A stretch of DNA of 57,548 bases, from the NCBI RefSeq assembly GCF_001949145.1, contig NW_019091465.1, positions 633,560-691,107 of the forward strand. Direction: 5' to 3'. The translations under genes and the position numbers were made by a program. Each line of letters opens with the position of its first letter. Position 1 is the first letter of the stretch. This DNA comes from Acanthaster planci (lineage: Eukaryota > Echinodermata > Asteroidea > Valvatida > Acanthasteridae). Below the pieces are notes generated by a model. It was not told the DNA's origin, made no database searches, and saw only the letters and a program-made list of their open reading frames with translations. Below, one piece after another: positions 22,918 through 34,200 of the stretch.

Positions 22918-25713
22918 GTATTATGGAGATGCCACGGAGGGTAACATTTACTCAGCAATTTTGTGGTGATTCAAACAATGAACAGAGAGAAGCCCTCAGT
23001 TTGTGCAGTATCAATTTCGGTGCAAACATTGCCAATGAAGCTTTGGAGTGTGTACTTCAAACTTGTTTTGTTAACATTTAGGAGGAGCTCAGAATATTCA
23101 GATTTTCAATTACCAGACGACAGCAGGATGTTCCGCAACTTGAGGAAGAACTGTGTTGGGGTGGAAGACGTTCTCGCAGCTTCTCTGATTGGCTGGACGA
23201 GGGAACAACTCGAGTGAACGCCATCTGCAAATGAAATTTAATAGGTAATCCTCTAAAGGGTGGGCTTGTTGGGAAATGATCAGTCTCTTTTCAGAGAGTA
23301 CCGACCGGTGAAGCAGAAAGTGCAATGCAAACGAATGGAGTACACCGCTAGTGCCTTTTTCAACCATGTGCGCGTGACTGCATCCAGCAAGATATGTGAC
23401 GGACGGGTACCCCCCACCACATTTCCAATCCCTATACACACCATAAAGTATTGTTACCTAACACATCCCCCAGATGTCTCAAAAGAATTCCTCAGATTTC
23501 GATCAAACAATGACCAACATATAAGGTGGGGGGTCTCCGTCCCATACCTGGCTTCATACAGTCGTGACGTACTGGATTTTCTTATCACGAGAATGCTACC
23601 ACCCCAGGCGAGGGGTGGTGAGAATCGCCAACACCCGGTGGTGAGAATTTGTAGCTGTCTGTCAAGTGGGCACGTTGCAAACTACTGCATTTTAATCTCA
23701 CTTTCTGATTACTGGTTGGTTTTACCATGCAGTGCGGATTGTCAGATCCAGTATCCCTCCGGTATTAGAAAGCAAAGCAATCTAAAGACCCATTTCACAC
23801 AATATGTGACAATGTTTGAGGTGCATAGTCCCAATTCAGAGCGGAGCTAACTCTCGAGTGCCTATTATCTAAATTAGTTCAATAATACGGACGATAACGT
23901 CTGTCACTGTGCCGTTTAAATCTGTTTTGTGTCAGTTCTTGAAAAAAAATGTTACGCATGTAGTCCTGTCATTAGGTTTCAGTGTAGACAACTAAGCTAG
24001 TTCGAGAATCAGCCATGTTCAATTTCTGAATCCATGCTACACATCAGATCACCTCACCCTCGAAAGTATCAACCATAAACGGGTGGCGGTGTGCCATCAG
24101 ACCTGGCATTCACGGAATGTGCGTTGACTGTCTTCTGGTTGTCCCCGGTCCTTGCAATAGAGTAATGCCAAAAATATTCGTGCCGGCGGTCCCAGTACAT
24201 TCGTAGCAGGCAGCCAAAGTCGAACCAAAGTGACGTGTTGATCCATAACATAACAATAATCGACCTTCGAACAGAAAGACGCACGTGACTATTCTGTCAC
24301 GATCGAATGACGTTAAGGTGGGATAGGCCTGCGTGATCTCGTGACACATTTCGTGACCCAGGTACAATAGGGTTATCAGGTGTTATCACGGTATTTACAC
24401 TACATCTTTTCAAAGTTTGTTCAGAAAAAGCTAGTTTTCAAAACGTGTGGAAAGGCACACTTTACGCCGACTTTGCCTGTTTTGTCTTGATCATCCGCCA
24501 TCTGTTCTCGTCTTGAACATAAATGTAAATGTTGTAAACCCATGGTGCGTTCGAGCGGCAACTCCTGGTAGCTGATACGATGCGTGCGCATTATCTGGAG
24601 TCAGTATACTTATACTCCCAGCACCCAGGGATTACACGAGTAGCTCGCTCGAACGTGGCAACCCCTGACTGGTAGTCTGGTTGATGATGGCCGCGGCGCG
24701 CTAGGGGTGTGTGTTCTTGTCCCGCCTTAACTTCCGAAGTGGCCAATTTCACCATGCCTGCGGCACGTTTGTCCGAGTAAGTGATGCTTGTTGGACCACA
24801 TAAAAGGCATGCATGGTTAGGACGCATTGGTCGAGTTCAGGCGGCCAGTTCTTGACACGGGTTTCTTGTTCTCGCGCTCGAACGGCGGGAACACGACTCA
24901 AGAACATTGTTCTCGGAACAGGATCACACACCACCTCCTTGTCAGGGTTTTACAGAACCACACGGAAAAACTCGTGAGATTTTGATTTTTGAACTACTGC
25001 AAAAAGTAGAGAGATGGCTTCGAAAGCCACAGACAATGGGAAGTTTTGCCAAATTATTTTCCATAACACAGAAATGACGGTTCCTGTTTAAATAAAAAAG
25101 AATTCAGCCCATCCAAACATTAAGTCTCGAATAACGTACATAGCCGCCGCCTTGTTGCAAAGGTGGATTTATTTCCATACGTCGTATTAATTTCTTTAGT
25201 AGAAGCGTAAATTGAAGGCCATAAGGCGCGACACGCTAGCAGAATCAGTAGAGTTGTGTTATTGTATATATGCAACACAAATGGGACGAGTTGTATGGTA
25301 CAGTACGAACGTGTTTGTTGGCTCTACGGTTTTACTGAAAATTATTGTCATTATTTCCTTTGTAAATGCAAGCAGATTTCGGGCCAAATTACAGAAGCAA
25401 GTGGCCCGGAAAGTCCCCAGGATTGCATCAGAGAGCATCTAGAATCCAAAATGTTCCAGGGCCCTTGATCAAATAAGGATAGATGAAAAACACTGGTCCC
25501 CCACACACTTTTTTATACCTTCTGACGAGCCTGCAAGAGCACATTGTGTGCAAAAGGCATTAGCGAGGGAACCAGTGCGTGAACTAACCCGTGTGCATTA
25601 CGCTGAACTGCACTTTCTGATCCACAGTGACGTACTGGCACTTTGGTACTCTAGCTACCCGCCTTGAGCAGAAATTACGGTCCTTCATCAGTTAAAATGA
25701 CCCAAGCTGTTCA

Positions 25714-25798
25714 GGAGTGGTCATTTTTGTTGGTAGCGATGCGACCATAACGCCTGCATTTCATAGTAGCTTGTTAACCAGCGAAGTGCAGTTCCCAC
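25714..25798 (+). repeat. Dispersed repeat shared with 6635-6718
   Basis: See the copy in BBOX1 intron 4; the same block order ends in AAGTGCAGTTCC. Confidence 0.6.
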
Positions 25799-26350
25799 CG
25801 CAAAGGCCGGAGGTTGAGGCTATAAGCCAGGCACTCCGTGCAAGACGTCACTACGCAAAACATCACGGCATGAAAACCCCTTTACTTAACACAGATATGG
25901 TGGACCGACTACGGACTACACTGTAAACATGGAGAAAGGAACAACACGCTCACGACTAGGTCACGCGTGCACGATGAGTTACAATTGGGTATTCGTACAT
26001 GGGCAGTTGAACGGAGCCACACGCGTCGTGACGTCATGCACGGAGTGCCTAGCTTTTAGCCTCACCCAAAGGGCGGAGCCTGCGTTGCTAGAAAAATTGC
26101 GCCCCCTGTTAGTCCACCTTCGGGCTGTAGAGTACCGAAGTGAATACGCCACGTGCACAATGTGTAAAGGGCATTAGCGTGAAAACCAGCGCTTTAACCA
26201 ATACCCGCGGTAGTCTATGCGTTTGCACAGCGATTCCTGGTTCAAAATGACGTCACGTTCGGAACTCTGTGGTAGTCAGTCCATATCAAGAGTGGGCGCT
26301 ATTTCAAGACAAGCGCGCGAGGATGTAACAGCCGAGTTCTTGGGGTCTGA

Positions 26351-26866
26351 CTTCCGCTTGTCACCCAGCGCCCGAGCCTGGGCGCTGATATAGGCTGATG
26401 GCTTTGCACTGTGATTGGCTACATTGTGCACGAGCTGTGGCAGCGAGGTTTATCGCTTTCTGTTAGCGAAGCGTTATTTAAATTAGTGTCGGCTGTATGA
26501 TGAAAAACATGGTTTTGGTACAATCACAGTGTGGTAATTTATCTTCTCACTAATTATAAGTATCCACGATCACGTGTCTTTTGGCAATTTCAGAACATTG
26601 GTTATCTCGATCAATTTCTGATGACCGAATAAAGTGAAGTGAGAATGATTTCCAGCAATGAGGAAGTATAAGAAAAACAATCGAATTGATGACCGCCGCT
26701 TGTGTAACGCACTAAGCGAACTCGCGCGCCAGACAGAACTGTACCCACAATGCTCTGCATGTCGTTGGCTGTGACCCACTGTGACATGTTTCCTTTATCT
26801 AAATCTGTGCCAGGCTATCAGCCCTTCCCAGCGCCCTGTTCGAGCGCTGGGTGACGAGCGAAGGGG
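26351..26866. mobile_element. ~515-bp inverted-repeat element
   Basis: The left end CTTGTCACCCAGCGCCCGAG and the right end (reverse complement CTCGTCACCCAGCGCTCGAA) match over about 45 bases, both continuing to GGCGCTG and GGCTGAT. No coding frame inside. Confidence 0.65.
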
Positions 26867-29800
26867 TGACTTTGCCCCTCCCCGGCTATGAAGCAGTATA
26901 TGATGATAATAATACTATCACATTTTATAAGGCGTACAGTGAAGGGCTGGTCGGAGGAAAGGGTTAAGGGGACCATGCCACCCAGAAAAAAAAGGAACGA
27001 AAGATTATAAAATAAAAATGTTTGGCTGTACATGTATTTATTCCTTTCTCTCCCCAACGCATCAACGGTAAAAAGCCCCGACATGTAGCCTCACTTCAGG
27101 CGCGATTCTCTGCTCAACGAAAACTTTTGGGGTAGGAAGCCCCCCCCCCAAAAAAAAGAAGAATGCAAAAAAATTGGAAAATATTAGATTCTCAATTCTG
27201 CAGTTATTTGTTTTTAAATTAATAAAATAAATAGTCCATGATCATTTTGCAGGGTCATTTTGCGCAATGTACACTTAATTCTGCTATATTTTCTCCCAAG
27301 GTAAAAGAGCAGTAGCGAAAGCTGAAAGGTGACGTCACCCTTGCGAATCAAGCCTGCATCCCCAGCCCCCCCCCCCAGTAATAAATGAAATGGCTTTAAA
27401 TTGCCGCGCCTGCTTCACTCCCAACAATGTTCATCAAAGGTTACATTAGGGTATTTTTAGCCCTCTCCAAACAAGTCTGTCTCCCCAACGCTAATTTGGT
27501 TCTGGATCTGCCCTTGCACACAGTGTCCAAGCGTATCGAAAATTCCGTCTCTTTTGAGGTTAAATGCCTGAATTATGCTTGTTGAGCGTGATTTATCTCT
27601 ATTAGCGTCGGCCAAAAACATTGTTCATTTTACCGAGGTTCACGAACTGAGTTTCTGTCAATTAAAGCAAAAGTATTGTGGCGGTTTCTCCTCCGTAGTC
27701 AATGAACCCTTGGCTGGCAGGGCCACTAAGCCCCATCGCGGCGCCACTCGCGCGTGATTTGGCCAGGGCATGGATCTGTTTGGGTGGAAATATACCGCCC
27801 GTTACACCAAGGACAAGGGACACTGAACGAAATGGCACGCCCGGCAAAGGTATGTGTGATACCATCTACTTCTAGCTGGTTTATTAACTTCGACTCACTT
27901 CCTCAACGCGAGAGGTACCCTAACAAAGTAACAAACGACAAGGAGGGGGCATGAGGACCCGTCGCGCACGCCCTCGCCCTGCTTAAATAAAGGTACAGTA
28001 CCGGTTCATGTACTCACATGAATTAGTTACAAACGTCCTGTCAGTACCAAATCTTTATGCACAATGCAAGATGAACTAACGGTTCAATCACAATCGTCTT
28101 AACTAAATCCCGGTACCAAAGTTGTGTCAGTCGATCCAATCTGAACTCCGATCGGCAGCTCGGCTTAGACTGACTAATTTTCCCAATTCTAACATTATTT
28201 AATTCCCTCCCCTGTTTTCCACAGTCATGAAACCACCATATTAGCACAAAAATGCAAAAAAATGGTCCACAATACTCATTTCAACCTTTCTTTCAATAAC
28301 TAATTTTTATCATACTCCGGATATTGTCAAACTCTCCCCCCTTTTTCCATCATGCCAGTCTTATTAGTTCAGTTTCCCACTTTCCACAACATAATTTACT
28401 CACAGAAAACACGTTGTCAAATCCCCTGACAGTTACACCAATACCCCTTAATTAATACCCCTGACTTGACGGCCCCCGGTTTCCAAACTCCCGGACCTAA
28501 CCCGAAACCTAACTAAGTGCATCACTGGTCAACCCCACTGCCATTCCTCTGGAGTTTAAAAGGTCACCAGACATTCGCGTTACAGTATTCTGGTTTTTTC
28601 ACCATTGCTTTGTTTGTACGTTTTCCTTTATTTTATGTTGTTCTCCTTTGTTTTAAAACTTCTTTGTTTTTTATGACTGGCGAGTTCATGACACTTGAGG
28701 GCGCTATTGCTGCCACTGTGCAGAGCGGCCAACCGCGGCCGCTTTACCGGTCGACCGAAGAGAGAACGTATTATCATATATGTCTGTAGTGCCGGTTTCT
28801 TTTTACTAAAAGTACCAATAAAACGTCATAGCTGAGGGGACGGAGTTCAGCCTCACAGGATTTTACGTTTGCTTATCAATTTCTTTACTGAGACTGAGCT
28901 ATGTGCGTCATTTTGTGAGTTGGCTGCTGGTCGATATGGTAGACGGAAGACCGGCCCTTTACCATTAATTGCGACTCGGATCGGGCAGTTCAATCAAAAG
29001 GACAGATCGAGTTGGGGAGGGGCCAGAGGGACAACTGGAGCCACACCTCCCCCCCCCCCGCCAAAAAGCCAAATGCAGTAAAAAAAAAAAAGAGAGAGAG
29101 AGAAAGGTGTCATTTCTTTTTTGCTTCCGAACGCGTTGAATAGCCCCCCGAATGTTGCCTCATCCCCAGAATGCCGGGCCATAAACATACATCATAGTAA
29201 AAAAAAAAACTTCCAAATTTTTGCCTCCCCCGGCACCCCGCCAAAAATATGTTTCGCCACCAAATTTTATTTGTGGGTCTGCCCTTTCATTCATTGCCGC
29301 AAAGTTGGGTACATTTTTGTGTTTCTGAGTTTAGTTTCAGTTTATTTTATTTCGAGGTTGTGCTGAACATATGTTTCAAAAAGAATTGTGAAGTTCAGGA
29401 TTTCATCCGCATTACTGTGACATGATACTACAGTCACGCCCAACATAAAATCAAGAGAGGATTTTTTTTTATTTCTTTGGTGTGATCCAGCAAATAGAGC
29501 TACATTTCCAAACAAGATGGTAAAAATTCATGGCGAAAGGAAAACGTCAGCGATGCAACCCCTCTAACAAAATGATCCGCCCGTCGATCCCGTACGCTGG
29601 CCGATCGTTTATGGCCGCGGAATCGGCTCTCAAGGCTTGTAGCTAGGCCTCTAAACATTAAAACCTATTAATCTTCCTTACCCTGTTAAACGTGATGATA
29701 TGAAAGACCCGGCGGGGCCAACATTTTGTGTCCGGCAGGATGCCTGACGTACTAGTATTCAGGCCTACCTTTCAGTCATGTTTTCGTTCTGGCATGGCGA

Positions 29801-30685
29801 TCGAGTTTTAAACCCCCGGCCCATGTCACTGTGTGTCCACAGATAAATTGTATTATTTAGGCTTTCGGATTTTGCCTACATTTTCAGCTAAACAATGATA
29901 AAAACAACTGTTGAGGTTTTCATGCACAAAGAATGTCACCGTCAAATTCTTTCGAGGGTAATTAATTGGGCCTGCATATTTCCCCACGCATCCAGCAATT
30001 AAGCCGCCTGGTTGAGCAAGACTTGCTTGATGAGAACTGGCTTTGTCGTTAACTAGCAAGGTCAGCTACGAGCATAATGATAATGTCCGATATTCGATGA
30101 AAGAATTAGGCCTACCGATAGGGTATAGGGTCGGCAGGATATCGGGCAGCGCAGCCACTGCGTTCAATGCCACGTTGCTGATGCTCAGTGTCACGTGGAT
30201 CGGACAAAATTTCCCCTGAGTGGCCGGGGTTTTCCCACTGTTCATTGCCACGACCGCTGCGGAAATTATTTTACAATGTATGCCACGTTTCAACTGGATT
30301 AAAATTTCTAGACAACCCTCAAGTCACTGTAATTATTTATGTCTAAGGTCTGGTGTTTTTAGCAGAATGCACATTTGCTTCAGTTTGTCAAAACTATCAA
30401 AACATTTTGCCGTACGGTCGCCTTCATTTCGATAGGAACGGACTGGTGCCCTGCCTGTCCCAATATCCAACAATATGCCAACATCACTAGGAACTGCACA
30501 CGATTACGAGAAAATTTGGTCGCCACACTCGCCGCACGAGGCCAGCGTTTCAAACCGGTCGCCACTGCTCACCGTACGTGCGAAGCTTTTTGTTTCCTTT
30601 CATTTGTTCAATTTTAGGCCTAGGCAGTTAAACCAAAACACATGCTGGCACCCATCATAAATTCTTAGTGGGGATACGTTATCAA

Positions 30686-31060
30686 GAATCCGTCTGCCGT
30701 TGGGGGCTAGCGCTAACTTACGCCGGGTGCGCTCCGTCCGCGTCCGCTGCGGTTTAACTTGGTTTGTTTTGTGGATTTTCTCATCCGTCGGCTCTAATTA
30801 CAGAGTGGAACAAGAGTTCCTTATTTGATCAAAGGTCTAGACTTATTCGTCGGTTGCAGTAAAATTGTGTTTAATTTCAACTCCAAATGTATACTTTTTA
30901 ATGGTGCGGTGAATCAGCGCACGTAGGATGAGGAAGCGTGACCTTCGACCCACGACCTTTGTGCCGACTTTATGCATCGCTAGACATTCTCTTTCCCGGG
31001 CCCGCCATAATTTTGTGCGTGTGATAAACGTACGTTTCGTGCACTTGGACAAATTTCAAC
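30686..31060 (+). promoter_or_regulatory. Probable KMT2 promoter / 5' UTR region
   Basis: Richer in C, G and CpG than its surroundings (for example 30721-30752 and 30999-31010) and immediately upstream of the start codon. An in-frame TGA/TAA lies just upstream of ATG 31061, so the reading frame does not extend leftwards. No specific promoter motif is claimed. Confidence 0.35.
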
Positions 31061-31228
31061 ATGGCGCGCTTGCGTTTTCCAGGACGACCTGGCCAAAGAT
31101 ACGGTCGATCTCTTATTCGTTTCATGCCCCATGAAGCTCAAAATTCGCAGATTCTTTTTTTCAATCTCACAGCCAACATCCAGAGAAATTTGAAGTGGTT
31201 TTACGACACGTTCGGCGATTCAGACGAG
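31061..31228 (+). CDS. KMT2A: KMT2 exon 1
   Basis: 56 codons, phase 0, donor GTAGGA. ATG in a good context (CAACATGG). Encodes the menin-binding motif: Phe6, Pro7 and Pro10 correspond to the key residues of human Phe9, Pro10 and Pro13. A helix-like segment (TANIQRNLKWFYDTFGDSDE) resembles the human GTNLRRFRAVFG stretch. Confidence 0.85.
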
Positions 31229-34200
31229 GTAGGAAACATTTGGTTGTGATCTGTTTTGTTAACATCTGACAATTATTAGTCACTGTTTTGCCACGATCAC
31301 CATCATGACGGGAATCATGATATTTTTGTGTTGTCACGGCAAATCCATTCGTGATCCATGGAGAAGTTTGAAAGAAGATGTCCTACAAACTGAAACAGGA
31401 TAGACATTCATTTGTGGCGAGAACGGCTAGGCCCTCTGCCACTGCATGCCGGGCACGCCAGGCCAGGTGGCCTGTGCATGCTGTGCGTGGGCATTTTGGT
31501 GTATAATAATTTTGTTGACACTAAATAAAATGCAAGAACAAGGCAAGTTTCATCATTCCCGCCATTGCAATTTTGCATCATCCTGATTATTATTTGTGGG
31601 CATACATGTAATTCACGAGTACAGCAGTTGGCACATACATTGTACATGACAACATGTACATGTATGCGTAAGACTGTCAGCCTGGTCAGTGTCATAGCTA
31701 GCTAAGCTAACTTCACTCAAATTTTTAATCATGTTATTTGTGCCATTTTCAACTTGCTAACTTGTGATCAGTTAAGTTAGAACATACATTTGTTAACCTT
31801 TGATGAGATTCCAAATGGCGACTGTGCTGCCCTCTTTAATGTATTTTGTACTTCCTGTTTTTTTCATCATCATGCTACAGGTACATGTAGTTTAGGCCTG
31901 TTTTGTAACATCTATTTTTGTGTGGGCCTAGTGGGGTCTTGCTGAATTGTAAACAGCCACGACAGCTGCAAAACTGCCGACTTTTCACTACGGGTTTCTT
32001 TGTTTGGTTGGGGGACGTTAACATGTTGAATGCCCCGCAAAATTTCGAAGGGGCGTTCCCATTTGCCAAGCGTGAAGGTATGCATATTTAACAGGTACTT
32101 TAAGGTGTCTGTTTGAACATGGACATTTTACGCACGTGCATGTATGTCCCCCACACTGCGAGCAGCTCTTTGTTGTGTTCTTCAGTGATGCAGGGGATGA
32201 AATTAACTTCTATCTCTTGGTGGCCTGCAGGGCCAGCGGGAAGTGCACCGTACTAGCCCTCGTGAAAATTTGTTGGCCCCGGTTGAGTGCCTGTACATAC
32301 TGAAATTGATCAGACCCACTATGCATGCCCATTTGCATCGGTCAAACTTCTCTCTACCAAAACAGCTGATTGGCCAGCCTGGCTGGATTTAAATATGGTT
32401 TTTGAGGTAAAAAACTACTAGTACATGTAGTTCTGCTTCTGGTTTGCGACCGGTCCTAAAGTCTTGGCACGACTGTAAAATTTGTGTCGGTAAGTTAGAA
32501 AAACACATTTGAACATTTTTTTAAAAATAAAACAAGAAAACTATTCACATTTGACATCTAAAACTTGTTTTTGGCTTGCTTACATGTACATTCGTCATTG
32601 GAAATAAGGTTCCGTTATTTTCACAAGTTCCCTTCACATTTTGCTCTCTCGGTGGTGAAAACATGCACACGGTAATGTTCGATGCATACATGTAGAAGCA
32701 AGGCTTCACTGGTTCCCACTTGCCGCGCCACTGCCAAAGAAGGCGTAATGGTAACACAGCAACCAGTCCATGCTTCCCGCTCAAAATAGTGTTGTACAAT
32801 TCACCATACACACCAACAACTCAACAGCTGCACATTGGAAAGAAAATAGTGTAGAAGATTTCTACAAATTAATTCCCAGAACTTGATCTGTTGTCTATAT
32901 ATTATGTGTATTTTTTTTTGTTCACAAATTTAATTTAAGGTTATATTGCATGTACTTGATGATCAGACTCGATGTGACACGACGTGTAAAGGTTTCATTG
33001 GTGTCCGTGGGAGATACGTGTACATGTAATGTTAAACTGGCATTGTTAGAAAATGATACTAGCCAACCTACCAGGGCAGGCACCTGCTGCACGTGTATGA
33101 GCTGCATGCACGACTTTGCAGTGAACAGAATGTCACGCCACTGCATGTGCGTGTGGCACACGAACCCGGCTGCGCATGGACTGTGGAATGAACTCAAAAG
33201 TGCTGCGCCGGTGATTTGAAACACAAGTCATAAAATGTCGTGAGCGTTTTGAAAATGTGCAATGTCCCTCAAATGACCACTGTCCCACCAGACCATCATT
33301 TGGGGAGAATGCAGTGGTCCAATGAGTTTTTTGGTGCCCCAGACCAGCTGATCACGGTTAATTTTGACCCCTGCAATAACACTTTGTTTCCTACAAGCAT
33401 GCTTGTTTTTTTTAACAACTTTTGAAAAAATTCACATGGAGCTCTCCAAGTATTGGCTGACAGCAAGTAGGCCTACATGGAAAGTGTCCCATACATTTAT
33501 AGACGAACATAACAGCTTTTTCATCCTCAATAGGTTTGGGCGCAGTATGACACATGTATGTTGTGTCCACATATGTAGGCCTGAGTCAATTTGAATAATT
33601 CACTATTCAGGGCTTCATTTTAATAAATACGAGGAGAGCTAAAAATCGCTCTCCTTAATTCACTTTGTTGATTTAAGGAGAGCGATTAAAAATTGGAGCG
33701 CAGAGGAGCGCGATCGCACTCCTTTAAAATGAAGCCCTGCATTGTGGAATATTCAACCTTCAATTTGATGGAATATTCTGTCGCACCGACTGGTAGATTG
33801 TTGATGAACAATCCGTATACAAAATCAGTTGCAATCACACACTCAATTGTACATTATGATCAATATAATAGCTTTTTACACACTGTACATCAAGGAGTAT
33901 CTCCAGCCATGATTTAGCAAAATTGAAGAGATGAACAAGACTTTGTGCCCTGTTGAAAATTTCTATTCCTTTTAAATTGTTGAATGAATAATTTACTTTT
34001 TAAATTGTAAGTTTTCTGACACTTTTCATTTGATTCTGCTCGAAACAAGCCTTTTGTACAGTTTTTCTCATTTACTCCAGTAAAGCAAAAGAATATTTTC
34101 CCTTTTCATGTATTTTGCATTTGAATATTCAGATTCGAAAAATAACATTCAACAATCGATCAAATATTCGGCACAGCCCTACACATATGGAATTTGTTCT

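Larger units (their letters stand above)
20865..31060. other. Intergenic region and unresolved 5' part of the TMEM272-like gene
   Basis: No exon could be supported. It contains the duplicated unit 21730-22465 / 22530-22917, an inserted inverted-repeat element (21952-22270), hairpins, a dispersed repeat copy (25714-25798), a ~515 bp inverted-repeat element (26351-26866), several poly-C runs (27141, 27366, 29048) and a C-rich stretch around 28300-28530. The first exon of the TMEM272-like gene and the KMT2 promoter must lie in it. The longest frame, 23260-23850 (196 codons), has no recognisable domain. Confidence 0.5.

Noticed and set aside
23260-23850. 196-codon plus-strand frame
   Set aside because: Longest frame in the second intergenic region, but with no recognisable domain, no splice context and composition like its surroundings. 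Kept as unsupported rather than called.
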